Shown piece after piece: positions 54,592-63,501 of a stretch of DNA of 64,000 nt. The stretch comes from Desulfobacterium sp. (GTDB lineage: Bacteria > Desulfobacterota > Desulfobacteria > Desulfobacterales > Desulfobacteraceae). The notes below the pieces were generated by a model. The model saw only the letters and a program-made list of their open reading frames with translations. It had not been told where the DNA came from and searched no databases. The DNA lies in contig JAEINR010000001.1 in the NCBI GenBank assembly GCA_016342325.1, positions 165,981 through 229,980 on the forward strand, given 5' to 3'. The position numbers and the translations under genes are program-made. The first letter of the stretch is position 1; each line of letters begins with the position of its first letter.

Positions 54592-56196
54592 ATGCTGATC
54601 AAGAACCTTTTCAAATTCTGGACATTTCAGGTATTTTCGCCGGGCACCCTTGTGGGGGGGGACGCATCCCCGGATTGTCTCATTCTGGCAGACCGGGATT
54701 CCCCGGGCACCATTCGCTATTTCCATGGAACCCCGGCACCATCGCCCCTTGAAAACCATAAAAACCGTCCCCTTGACCGCCAGGAGATCACAACCCTTGC
54801 CCGATGGGGAAAGGCCCTTGAGACCTTTTTCGAATCCCCCCAGGACATGGAATGGGCCATGGGCGCTACCCGGCGCCTGTTCATTCTTCAGTCAAGACCC
54901 CTGAACTTCGGCCCCCCCTCCCCGGCTGCTACCCTCCCCGCCACAACCAAAACAATCCTGAATCCCATACTGATCCGGGGGGGAGAGACCGCCTGCCCGG
55001 GCAGGGGCAGCGGTCCCGTGTTCCACGCAATCCCCCCCTTTGACTGCCACGATTTTCCCAAGGGAGCCGTGCTGGTATCACGGATCGCCGCCCCAGGCCT
55101 TGTGGTTGCCCTGGAAAGGGCAAGCGCCATTGTCACTGATCTTGGCTCCTCGTCCGGACATCTGGCAACGGTTGCAAGGGAGTTCAACACGCCCACCCTT
55201 GGCAACACCGGCAATGCCAGCTCAGAACTGATCCAGGGAGACATGGTCACCGTGGATGCCGACAATCGGATTGTCTACCAGGGAGACGAAGACACCGGAA
55301 ACAGGGTGTCTGGTCCTTTGCTGGGACCGGCTGTGACGGATGGGTTTGAAAGCACGCCCTTCATGGAAACCCTAGGGTATATCATGGCGTTCATCTCCCC
55401 CTTGAGTCTTACGGACCCGGCCTCACCCAGGTTCACCCCGGAAGGGTGCCGCTCCATGCACGACATCATCCGGTTCGCCCATGAGACGGCGATCCAGGAG
55501 ATGTTTACGTTAGGAGCTCGCAAGGGAAGCAGGCGAAAAGGAGCCAGAAGGCTCGTGTCCGGGCTTCCCATACTCTTCTATCTCCTGGATGTGGGAGGCG
55601 GCATCAAGGAAACCGTGGCCGGCCCCAAGGAAGTGACCCTGGCAGATATCACAAGCCTTCCGTTGGAGGCGTTGTTCAACGGCCTGAATCACCCCGACAT
55701 CCGATGGTCCCATGTCACCCATTTTGATTGGGAGAGCCACGATAGAATCGTCATGGCCGGGGGAATCATCAGTCCCGACGCCCCCCGATTTGGCAGCTAT
55801 GCCGTATTCTCCAGCGACTATCTCAATCTCAACCTGAGGTTCGGCTACCACTTCGTGATCCTTGACACCCTCTGCACAAGCATCGCAACAGACAACTATA
55901 TCCTGTTCAGGTTCTCGGGCGGCGGCGGGGAAACTCACGGAAGGGCCATGAGGGCCGGCTTTATTGGTGGGGTCCTCAAGCATCTGGGGTTTGCGATCCA
56001 TACCAATGCAGATCTTGTGGATGCCAGTTTTCAAATGGGAGAGCTGTCGGAAATCATAAAGCGCCTGGAGATGCTTGGCCGACTGCTTGGGGCCACCCGG
56101 TTGATGGATCTTTATCTCAACGCACATGCAGATGTGGACGATCTGGTTGACGACTTCATGAACGGAAGGTATGATTTCAGCTCAAGCAAAGACTGA
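54592..56196 (+). CDS. 5'-truncated PEP synthase/PEP-utilizing enzyme-like protein
   Basis: 534 residues; ATG 54592 follows AGGAGG (an in-frame ATG at 54538 lacks one). It begins in what is normally the tail of an ATP-grasp (PPDK_N) domain (RRLFILQSRPLN near residue 105), then has the phosphohistidine swivelling domain (GAVLVSRIAAPGL, SSSGHLATVAREF with the likely phospho-His), then a long C-terminal region. The nucleotide-binding domain is missing, so it cannot by itself make PEP from pyruvate and ATP. Strong ribosome site and intact frame argue against a decayed pseudogene; a partner protein may supply the missing domain. Confidence 0.7.
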   Translation: MLIKNLFKFWTFQVFSPGTLVGGDASPDCLILADRDSPGTIRYFHGTPAPSPLENHKNRPLDRQEITTLARWGKALETFFESPQDMEWAMGATRRLFILQSRPLNFGPPSPAATLPATTKTILNPILIRGGETACPGRGSGPVFHAIPPFDCHDFPKGAVLVSRIAAPGLVVALERASAIVTDLGSSSGHLATVAREFNTPTLGNTGNASSELIQGDMVTVDADNRIVYQGDEDTGNRVSGPLLGPAVTDGFESTPFMETLGYIMAFISPLSLTDPASPRFTPEGCRSMHDIIRFAHETAIQEMFTLGARKGSRRKGARRLVSGLPILFYLLDVGGGIKETVAGPKEVTLADITSLPLEALFNGLNHPDIRWSHVTHFDWESHDRIVMAGGIISPDAPRFGSYAVFSSDYLNLNLRFGYHFVILDTLCTSIATDNYILFRFSGGGGETHGRAMRAGFIGGVLKHLGFAIHTNADLVDASFQMGELSEIIKRLEMLGRLLGATRLMDLYLNAHADVDDLVDDFMNGRYDFSSSKD

Positions 56197-56207
56197 AGGA
56201 GGACCCT

Positions 56208-57104
56208 ATGCCTGACTACGACCTCTCCTGGGTGACACCCCAGCTTGCCGTTGGCCGTGCCCCCATGTCCTATGCAGAACTCGATCATGTCCGCGCCCAC
56301 GGCATCAATGCCATTATCAACCTCTGTGCCGAATTCAGCGATCTCCACGCGTTAGAGGAAGGTTCCGGGTTCGAGGTGTTTTATCTTCCTGTGTGGGACG
56401 ACGAGGCCCCAGACATGGAAGAGATGAAAGAGATGGAGAACGGGCTTGCCTGGCTGGACGAGGCCATCTATCGCGGCAAAAAGGTACTGGTGCACTGTCG
56501 CCACGGCATCGGAAGAAGCGGCACCCCCCTTACCCTCCGGGAACCGCGTCTCGAAAAGCGCAATGCCGTGGATCTTGCCCCCTATGTTGACGAATATGAA
56601 ACGCTGGTCCGAAAAGTCACCGTCCATGTGGAAGCGGCATCCAAGGCCTGCGGATACCCGTTTGGATGCGGAAAAAAGCACCACAAATGCTGCTTTGAAC
56701 CCTTTGAAATCCCATTGATCGAAGCGATCTATCTCCACAAAAAAATGCACCAGAACCTGGCAAGGGGTCCCAGGGAAACCGTGATGGCAGGGACCCGGAA
56801 CCTGGACCTGGAGCTGGACAAGAACCAGACCACCCCCTGTCCCCTCCTTCAAGATAAGGACGGGGTGCTCCATGGGTTCCGACCGGTCCGATGCCGTATT
56901 TACGGGGTCCCCCAAGGGCTGATAGACCAGCACACCATCCATGCCCGGCTCAACACCCTCTCAAGCAATGTGTTTTTGGCTCTTTCCGGCCGGTTTCCAG
57001 GTAAGGTCCCCCTCACCTTCTCCATTGCAACGGTTGTGTCCGGCGCATTTATCCAGGAGTACTTCCAGGTGATGGCCCGCCTGTCAAACAGGTATAGGCG
57101 CTAA
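56208..57104 (+). CDS. Dual-specificity phosphatase fused to YkgJ-type cysteine-cluster domain
   Basis: 298 residues, starting 11 bases after the PEP-like gene behind AAGGAGG. N-terminal tyrosine/dual-specificity phosphatase (about 1-115) with the active-site loop HCRHGIGRSGT (Cys, Arg). C-terminal half has the YkgJ-like cysteine motifs (CGYPFGCGKKHHKCC and DKNQTTPCPLL), a predicted metal/Fe-S cluster region. The fusion and its pairing with the PEP-enzyme remnant suggest it controls or senses something about that protein (inference). Confidence 0.83.
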   Translation: MPDYDLSWVTPQLAVGRAPMSYAELDHVRAHGINAIINLCAEFSDLHALEEGSGFEVFYLPVWDDEAPDMEEMKEMENGLAWLDEAIYRGKKVLVHCRHGIGRSGTPLTLREPRLEKRNAVDLAPYVDEYETLVRKVTVHVEAASKACGYPFGCGKKHHKCCFEPFEIPLIEAIYLHKKMHQNLARGPRETVMAGTRNLDLELDKNQTTPCPLLQDKDGVLHGFRPVRCRIYGVPQGLIDQHTIHARLNTLSSNVFLALSGRFPGKVPLTFSIATVVSGAFIQEYFQVMARLSNRYRR

Positions 57105-57236
57105 TCGACAAGAGGTCCGTGTCATAAAGGCAGAAACGCTAATGGGCAAGAGGCCCGTGTCATACAGATATAAACGCTAATCGGCAAGAGGGCCGCCTGG
57201 CAAACGTGCCGAGGCACTCATTTGCAAGAGGCCCGC
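57099..57236. repeat. 38-bp tandem repeat array between convergent genes
   Basis: Units start at 57099, 57137 and 57175 (exactly 38 bases each), opening CGCTAATCGACAAGAGG / CGCTAATGGGCAAGAGG / CGCTAATCGGCAAGAGG. A fourth, weaker unit with GCAAGAGGCCCGCC is at 57224. The first unit contains the phosphatase TAA stop; the third contains the response regulator TAG stop on the minus strand. Confidence 0.9.
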
Positions 57237-57575
57237 CACTTTGTCCTCCAGCTCATCCATGTCAATGGGCTTGACGCAATACGCTCCGGCACCAAGATCC
57301 AGGGCCTCCCTGGCCGTCTCCAAAGAGGGATAGCCCGTGAGCATGAGGACCCGTATCCCGGGATCGATCTTTTTCAGTCTTTCCAGCACCTCAAGCCCGC
57401 TGAGCCGCTTGAGTTTGATGTCCAAAATGGCCAGGTCCACAGCATGGGAGGCGGCATAGGCAATGGCCTCTTCCTCCTCGGTAAAAGTGATCACCCCATG
57501 CCCTTTCCTCGACAGGATCCGCTTGATCAGGATAACCGCATCCAGTACATCGTCCAACACCAGTATCGTTGCCAT
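57177..57575 (-). CDS. Single-domain response regulator
   Basis: 132 residues. Acidic pair Asp8-Asp9, phospho-Asp52 in LAILDIKLKRLSG, Thr in MLTGYP and Lys in CVKPIDMDE, so a functional receiver. No output domain. The last ~15 residues lie in the tandem repeat array. Its 114-base distance to the kinase/PhnD genes upstream, same strand, suggests it receives phosphate from that kinase. Confidence 0.88.
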   Translation of the reverse strand: MATILVLDDVLDAVILIKRILSRKGHGVITFTEEEEAIAYAASHAVDLAILDIKLKRLSGLEVLERLKKIDPGIRVLMLTGYPSLETAREALDLGAGAYCVKPIDMDELEDKVAGLLQMSASARLPGGPLAD

Positions 57576-57704
57576 GCCTCTCCTTTATCAAACAAACCGT
57601 TCCCCGGATTCTTCAGGCCGGGGACACGGCCAACGGTTCTCACTCGAATTGATGGAAACTTTGCCTATTACAATAAAAAATGGGGTCCATTCATATGCCA
57701 AGCG

Positions 57705-59741
57705 TTAGAGGCCATTGCCCACGGGCAGATGCACCATAAAGGCCGTGCCCGGCCCCTGGGCATCGCCCCGATCCCTTTCCGACACAAGGGGACTCTTCAC
57801 CTCAATGGTTCCACCGTGCTCCTTGATGATGCCAAAGGTAACCGACAGCCCGAGTCCGGTTCCCCTGCCCACCCCCTTGGTGGTAAAAAAGGGATCAAAG
57901 ATCTTCTTCATGTTGTCTGAACTGATTCCCTGGCCCGTATCCGACACCGAAACCACAAGCCTGCCCTTTTGCATTTGCTTGACATAATAGGTCTTGATGG
58001 TGATAACGCCCCCCTGCCCCATGGCATCCAGGGCGTTTTTGAGCAGGTTGACGAACACCTGCTTCAGCTTTTCCTCATCCCCTTTCACCGGCGGCAGACC
58101 TGCCCCGTAGCTCCTTTTGATCACCACCTGCTCCAGGTTAAAGCTGTGTTCCACAACGGAAACCACATCCTCAATGGCTTGATTGATGTCGACCACGGAG
58201 ACGACGCTCTCCACGGGTCTTGAAAATTTCAACAGATCGGCCACGATCTTGCTGGCGATCTTTGTCTGCTTGGCGATTATCCTGAGATCTTCTTTGGACT
58301 GAGCTGGATCATCACCCTCTTCCAACATCAGCTGGGCATATCCCAGGATGATGCCAAGGGGGGTATTGATCTCATGGGCAATGCCTGCGGCAAGCTGGCC
58401 AAGGGACTCCATCTTCTGGGACTGGGTGAGCTGCTCCTGGACCCTTTTAAGCTCTGTGATGTCCCGGCCGCTGCACAAGAGCCCGGAGATTTGCCCCTTC
58501 CCCTCGCACATGGGAATCTTTACCAGGTGGTACCACTTGGTGCGATGGCCCTTAACGACCCTGTTCTCCTTGACCAAAGGCTCTCCTGTCAAAAAGAGAT
58601 TAAGGTCCTCCTGGTGGTACACCTCGGCCTTTTTTCCGGGAAACACGTCAAAGGTGGTTTTTCCGATGATCTCATCTTCGGTCTTGCCGAGCATTTTGCA
58701 GAAAGCCCAGTTCACGGAGATGTACACCCCGTTACGGTCCTGGAGGGAGATGAAATCAGGAACGGTATCCAGGATGGCCCGCAGGAGGTTCTTCTGCTTT
58801 TTCAAAGTCTTGTCCGCCTGCTCAAGGCCCGACAAATTGTTTTTCAACGAAAGAATCATGGAATCGAAACTCTCGGCCAGGCTCTGGATCTCGTCGCCGG
58901 CGCATTTCTTGTAAACTGTGCAGTTCTGGCAACTGGTGATGGTCCCGGCATAGTCCCCCTCCACACAGGTGGGACAGAGGGTGCCCGCCATATACCAGCA
59001 GCGATGGTAGAGGTTGCCGTAGGCGGGGCACTCGGTCTTGCTACAGGCCATGATGTCCCAGCAGTTTTTCTTTAACAAGGGTGCCGTGTGAATATCCAGG
59101 TCCCCCCGCAGCGCCCGCTCCGTGGAGTCATGGAGCCGCTTGATGTTCCGGGTGATGGGACGGCCCAGGAAGGTGGCGGCAAACACGGCAATAAGAATCA
59201 CAAACAGGGTTGAAAGAAAGGCACTCACCATGATGCGGTTAAAGGTCTTCTCGATCCGGGTGGTGAGCAGTCCCAGCCTCACGGTTCCCAGCCGGTCCCT
59301 GCCGACAAACACCGGAACGGCATAATCGTAGACAAGGTTATCCCCGGTATCCAACAGCCGCATGGAATAGCGCTGAAAGTTCGAGACAACGTTCACGGGT
59401 ATCAGCTCAACAGGGAAACCGCCCTTAAAGGTGTGAACCAGGGGCTTTTGATCGTGGTTCATGACAAAGGTGTAGGAGATGTCGTCACTGAGCCGGACGG
59501 TCGCGTCCACCAGGGTCTTCATGCGCAGAAAATCCATGGCCAGCATGGGTTCGACCATCCGTGCCGACAGGTTCACGGCAAGGGAGACGCCCCGGTTCTT
59601 GTTCTCCTCCAGGAGGGACTCCTTCATGATCCGTGCGACCAGGAAAAAGATCACCAGCCCCAATAGCAGAAGAAGGGAAAACATACCCACGTAAATCTTG
59701 GAGCGGAACCCCAGTTTCACCGGCCAGATATTCATGGTCAC
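57705..59741 (-). CDS. Membrane histidine kinase with nine-cysteine insert in HAMP region and PAS domain
   Basis: 678 residues from GTG 59741, which overlaps the PhnD stop (GTGA); ATG 59735 is an alternative. Transmembrane segments about 17-37 and 172-192, sensor loop between, HAMP-like helix, then an insert with Cys at 227, 233, 238, 248, 256, 259, 271, 274 and 280 (CWDIMACSKTECPAY, RCWYMAGTLCPTC, CQNCTVYKKC: two-CW type). PAS at about 320-430, phospho-His456 in AAGIAHEINTPLG, HATPase C-terminal. The cysteines may bind a metal or Fe-S cluster, giving a redox input; this is inference. Confidence 0.85.
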   Translation of the reverse strand: MTMNIWPVKLGFRSKIYVGMFSLLLLLGLVIFFLVARIMKESLLEENKNRGVSLAVNLSARMVEPMLAMDFLRMKTLVDATVRLSDDISYTFVMNHDQKPLVHTFKGGFPVELIPVNVVSNFQRYSMRLLDTGDNLVYDYAVPVFVGRDRLGTVRLGLLTTRIEKTFNRIMVSAFLSTLFVILIAVFAATFLGRPITRNIKRLHDSTERALRGDLDIHTAPLLKKNCWDIMACSKTECPAYGNLYHRCWYMAGTLCPTCVEGDYAGTITSCQNCTVYKKCAGDEIQSLAESFDSMILSLKNNLSGLEQADKTLKKQKNLLRAILDTVPDFISLQDRNGVYISVNWAFCKMLGKTEDEIIGKTTFDVFPGKKAEVYHQEDLNLFLTGEPLVKENRVVKGHRTKWYHLVKIPMCEGKGQISGLLCSGRDITELKRVQEQLTQSQKMESLGQLAAGIAHEINTPLGIILGYAQLMLEEGDDPAQSKEDLRIIAKQTKIASKIVADLLKFSRPVESVVSVVDINQAIEDVVSVVEHSFNLEQVVIKRSYGAGLPPVKGDEEKLKQVFVNLLKNALDAMGQGGVITIKTYYVKQMQKGRLVVSVSDTGQGISSDNMKKIFDPFFTTKGVGRGTGLGLSVTFGIIKEHGGTIEVKSPLVSERDRGDAQGPGTAFMVHLPVGNGL

Positions 59742-60664
59742 TCTTCCAGGCTGATGCCCACCCGGCGGGCCAGCTCCCTGATCGAGTCAAACTCCTTGTC
59801 GTCCGAGGCGATGACACCTAGGAAATCAGCCGCCGCCAGGATCTCCCGGTGATCCCCCTTGTTGAAATCAAGCTTCAGCAGAGCATTTCTCACCTTTTCC
59901 ACAATGGAAACAGAGAGCCCGCTGCTTGCGGCATAGACCCAGCCCGGGTAGGAGCGGGTGTTGGCGATCACGCGGATCTCGTTCATGTCGATGCGGTTTG
60001 CCACCACGTTCAAAGTGCCTTCCCTGATGGTGCCCACATCGTACTTGCCGGCATGGACAGAGAGAACCACCTTCTCCTGCTTGCCTCCGGGGCCGGGAGC
60101 AAAGGCGATCTCCTTGAACGCCTCTTTTTGAATCCCCTGGCTCAAAAAATGCCCCAGGGGAAAAAGATATCCCCCGGCTGAGGTTGCATCCACAGCGATC
60201 CAACTCTTGTTCCTGCAGTCGTCAATGGTCTTGATGGCCGGGTTATCCGCCCGGCAGATAATCTGCCCCCTGAACTTGTCCTGGCTTGTGTTCTCCACAA
60301 TCCGGGCAAAGGCCTTTGCACCGTATCGATGAACGATCTTGGCGTAGATAAACGGGTTGGAAAACGAGATGTCCACCTTGTTCTGACCGACCATCTTCAT
60401 GTGCTGGTCAAAGGTATCCGGAAATATCTGTTTGATGTTAAGTCCTGTTTCCCGGCAAAGATACTCCACCAGCAGGTGGTGGCGCTGGTAGGAAACCGTA
60501 TGGGAATACTGGGGAAGGTAGGCATAGGTAATCACATCGCCCTCCTCCCTCAGGTCGATCTGGGACTTGTTGCTCAGGTCTACCTTGATCGGTGGCTCCT
60601 GGCGGGTACAGCCGCTAAACACCAGCAACCAGGTCAAAACACCTGCTAACGCTACTTTCCCCAT
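59738..60664 (-). CDS. PhnD-like periplasmic solute-binding lipoprotein
   Basis: 308 residues. Lipoprotein signal LTWLLVFSGC (Cys19) then a PhnD/phosphonate-type binding fold (VITYAYLPQYSHTVSYQRHH, DISFSNPFIYAKIV, VDATSAGGYLFPLGHF). Its stop overlaps the start of the histidine kinase, with no ABC transporter genes beside it. It therefore probably acts as a ligand-sensing partner that hands its signal to the kinase rather than as a transport protein (inference; such sensor-linked PhnD-like proteins are known). Confidence 0.85.
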   Translation of the reverse strand: MGKVALAGVLTWLLVFSGCTRQEPPIKVDLSNKSQIDLREEGDVITYAYLPQYSHTVSYQRHHLLVEYLCRETGLNIKQIFPDTFDQHMKMVGQNKVDISFSNPFIYAKIVHRYGAKAFARIVENTSQDKFRGQIICRADNPAIKTIDDCRNKSWIAVDATSAGGYLFPLGHFLSQGIQKEAFKEIAFAPGPGGKQEKVVLSVHAGKYDVGTIREGTLNVVANRIDMNEIRVIANTRSYPGWVYAASSGLSVSIVEKVRNALLKLDFNKGDHREILAAADFLGVIASDDKEFDSIRELARRVGISLEE

Positions 60665-60854
60665 TGAATTTTATCCCTTACCGGATCAACGCCATGCAAC
60701 CGAACTCCCCTGCTCTTAGATGGGAAAGATTTCGATCTTCTCATTTTTCCTCAAAACAAAGATAACCAAAACATAGCAGACGAAGATGATCAAGTAAAAA
60801 AGAACAATTCAGGGGCAAGACCGGAAATGGGGTTCACCCGGTTGGAAAAACGGG

Positions 60855-61511
60855 CTATAATCCATCAACGGAAAAGAGGTAATCACCGAGCCGTTTCAGG
60901 AACATTGATTGAACCGCCTCGTACACGACCCCGATCTCCGCCTGCTTGTTTTGACGCTGGATATTTTTCACCCTGACCCTGGCGGACTGCTCCTCACTGA
61001 TCCCGGGAAGCTTGATATGGAGGGTAAAAGCGTCATTCAGGTGAAAGCGGATACGCTTGTCGCGGTTCTCTTGGTATTTAAAACGGCACCCCTTTTTATT
61101 GATGTCAAACACCACAATGGGGACGTCCCGGGTCCGGGTTGCGGCCTTGGCAGGGATTACACAGGGCGAGCGTTTCGTGTCCCTCAGCTCCTGGTGCTGA
61201 ATAAGCCTGGGATATTGGATTGCGATGATGCTAATGGGGTCGACGATAAGTTCGATGATCGCGCTTTGAAAAGCATACACCGTACCGTCATATAGGTATT
61301 TAACGAGAATGGGGTTGCCCGGGTACATTTTTGATTTAATATTTGCAGACTTTGCAGGCGGCGTGATGATCATGTACTCATTAACCCGCATTCCCACAAA
61401 AATGCTGTTTACCGTGAAATCAACACCATCGATGTCAACGAACAGTTTGCTTCCGATTTCGATGGCAATTTTACTGGTCTGATCAATTTCCATGATATCA
61501 TCCAGTTCCAT
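60855..61511 (-). CDS. YcgR-like flagellar brake protein with PilZ domain
   Basis: About 218 residues from ATG 61511 (ATG 61514 and TTG 61523 are alternatives; GGAGGGT is just upstream). An N-terminal YcgR-type domain (about 1-105) precedes a PilZ domain with the RxxxR site in TKRSPCVIPAK and the D-x-N-x-x-G site in DINKKGCRF. YcgR proteins bind c-di-GMP and slow the flagellar motor. It is a second c-di-GMP receptor besides the one at 11.8-12.1 kb. Confidence 0.75.
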   Translation of the reverse strand: MELDDIMEIDQTSKIAIEIGSKLFVDIDGVDFTVNSIFVGMRVNEYMIITPPAKSANIKSKMYPGNPILVKYLYDGTVYAFQSAIIELIVDPISIIAIQYPRLIQHQELRDTKRSPCVIPAKAATRTRDVPIVVFDINKKGCRFKYQENRDKRIRFHLNDAFTLHIKLPGISEEQSARVRVKNIQRQNKQAEIGVVYEAVQSMFLKRLGDYLFSVDGL

Positions 61512-61647
61512 CATACCCTCCAAATTTTTTTAGCCGGGAATTTTTCCATTGACCTGTTGCACAGGCAACATCCTGTAAAAATTACCATCCACGTTTCAAA
61601 CTGTCAAGAAAAGAGACGGCCAGGGGCGCCACCCCATATGAGGTCAA

Positions 61648-62916
61648 TCACTCATAATTAAAAGCAAACTTGATAACCCGGGAATAAGAGGTGTTATCGA
61701 CAAAGAGCTCCGACCATTGCTGGGGATTAAACGGGTAACCGGAACGGTCCTTCTTAAACAGCCTGATTAATCGTCTAATCAGATTCAATTCCATCTCATT
61801 GTGATCCATAATGCTGCGCTGGATCCTAGGGTTGTAGTTATCGTCACTTCTTATGGCCAGGAATCCTTCCGCCCGGTATAAGGTATAAAGAATCTTATAG
61901 ACAGCCGGCTGTTCTTCATTTTTCAAATCAAGTTTTTTGGTAATTTCCTCTGACAACTCTTTCAATGGCATACCACTCGAAGACTCGCCCAGCAATTCAT
62001 CCATTTTCTGATAGATCTGCGTGCGTTTGCCATGATCCGGAAATTCAGTTTTCAACTTCAGTACATCCTGAATGAATTTTGCATACACTTGCTTCAAGTT
62101 GTTTTCTTTTAGGTCATCATTTTTTTTGGACATTAAGATTGATCTGACAATTGACTCATTGCATGAAATATTAATATCACCACCGTGGGGTTCGGTGGAA
62201 ATCAATCCCTTCTTTTCGGCGGCCTCACATAATCCCTTGAAAGTCAAAAATGAATAATTCTTAAAATCAAGATCCGGTTTTCGTGCCCTCATTGCCGGAG
62301 CAATAATGCTCCCCAAGGTTTTCTTTGCATTTGCAGAATTGAATTCCACCGTCTCAAGCAACAGCTGAATCACCTCGGTTTCTTCGTCTGCCGGTTGTCC
62401 ACTCAGGGCTTTAATCCCTGCTGGCAAGCGTGTTTCACACAACCGCTCATGGTAATAGAACAAATCGCATGCACTCTTATATAACTCACCAATTGAATCT
62501 TTCGTGCTGCCAATCCCGATTACGGTCTTACCAATTTCCTTTAATTTAGAAAACAGCGGCATAAAATCCCGATCATTTGCAACCACTGCAAACAAGTTGA
62601 TATCTGGATACGTATAGGCAACCGACAATGCCTCTATGGCCAATCGAATGTCTGATGTATTTTTATAGTTATTATAATGGGGAATGTCTTCATGGAGCAC
62701 CAGATTCGCCTGGAGCATTTGCCGTAATTCCTGTTTCTTTTCATAGGGCATCGGCAGCTTCATGATATCGCCAAAAGATCTGCGAATGCTTACCCGTCCA
62801 TGCTCGGTGAGTTTTTTAATTTCCCCTTTAAGGTCAATAGGCAAATCATCATCAAGACAGGATCCAACAAAATTATCGATATCTATGAATAATGCTATCC
62901 GATCGTTTTCTTCCAT
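61648..62916 (-). CDS. NYN domain protein with LOTUS/OST-HTH-like region
   Basis: 422 residues. N-terminal NYN (PIN-like) nuclease-type domain about 1-165: Asp12/Asp14 (LFIDIDNF), Asp in NTSDIRLAIEAL, and VANDRDFMPLFSKLKEIG, the metal-ligand pattern of NYN proteins (LabA/MARF1 group). Residues about 185-265 look like an OST-HTH/LOTUS domain (YSFLTFKGLCEAAEKKGLI). The rest is helical, perhaps a winged helix. Such proteins bind or cut RNA; role here unknown. It follows a small gene by 18 bases, and the base composition is visibly AT-richer than the rest of the window. Confidence 0.72.
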   Translation of the reverse strand: MEENDRIALFIDIDNFVGSCLDDDLPIDLKGEIKKLTEHGRVSIRRSFGDIMKLPMPYEKKQELRQMLQANLVLHEDIPHYNNYKNTSDIRLAIEALSVAYTYPDINLFAVVANDRDFMPLFSKLKEIGKTVIGIGSTKDSIGELYKSACDLFYYHERLCETRLPAGIKALSGQPADEETEVIQLLLETVEFNSANAKKTLGSIIAPAMRARKPDLDFKNYSFLTFKGLCEAAEKKGLISTEPHGGDINISCNESIVRSILMSKKNDDLKENNLKQVYAKFIQDVLKLKTEFPDHGKRTQIYQKMDELLGESSSGMPLKELSEEITKKLDLKNEEQPAVYKILYTLYRAEGFLAIRSDDNYNPRIQRSIMDHNEMELNLIRRLIRLFKKDRSGYPFNPQQWSELFVDNTSYSRVIKFAFNYE

Positions 62917-62934
62917 ATCACTTTTCCCTGGGTG

Positions 62935-63501
62935 TCATTTTATGAATTCATTGGTTTTCAGATAATCGGTAATAACATTCAGCGCTCTGTATTCGTTTAA
63001 GACCTTTATTGCTTTTTCCTGCTCCAACCAGGGGTAAGAAAAACGCATTTGCAAATCCAGCAGGGACCTTAATGACCAATCGGACAACGTAAGCATGTCA
63101 TGGATATAGATGTGGTGATGTTTGATTCTGGTATGTGAACCGGGTGCTGTTCGAAAATGCCATCCATAGGAACCGGAGCCGACGCGTATAAGGTGACTTG
63201 TTTTCTCCCGCATGAGTACTAACCACTTTTGCTTCAAGATCGTTCCCTCTGCAAGCAATGGAAATTCCCTGGAAAGGCAATAGGTTTTTACATGGTCATA
63301 ATTTTTGTTGGAATCAGATGATAACACTTTCGCGATTTCCCTATTGCCGACAATCTCGCCGGGGAAAGAAATGGCGTCCGAATTAATTTCAAACGTTACT
63401 TTTGCGCCGGACTCATATATCTCCTCAAGGATCTCAAATCGGTCTTTGTCCTTCCCTCGGATATACTTCTCAAGGATATCTTCAGCATCACTTTGCAGCA
63501 T
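62935..63501 (-). CDS. Possible NTF2/SnoaL-like protein of unknown function
   Basis: 188 residues, not firmly recognised. The opening (DAEDILEKYIRGKDKDRFEI, then YESGAKVTFEINSD) and the later KQKWLVLMREKTSHLIRVG strand with YGWHFRT resemble the alpha+beta cone of NTF2/SnoaL-like folds; the last third is helical. Located 18 bases upstream of the NYN gene on the same strand and equally AT-rich, so probably one transcription unit. The fold call is tentative. Confidence 0.5.
   Translation of the reverse strand: MLQSDAEDILEKYIRGKDKDRFEILEEIYESGAKVTFEINSDAISFPGEIVGNREIAKVLSSDSNKNYDHVKTYCLSREFPLLAEGTILKQKWLVLMREKTSHLIRVGSGSYGWHFRTAPGSHTRIKHHHIYIHDMLTLSDWSLRSLLDLQMRFSYPWLEQEKAIKVLNEYRALNVITDYLKTNEFIK

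Noticed and set aside
57099..57236. CRISPR array
   Set aside because: Units are contiguous without spacers, diverge from each other, and no cas genes are present.
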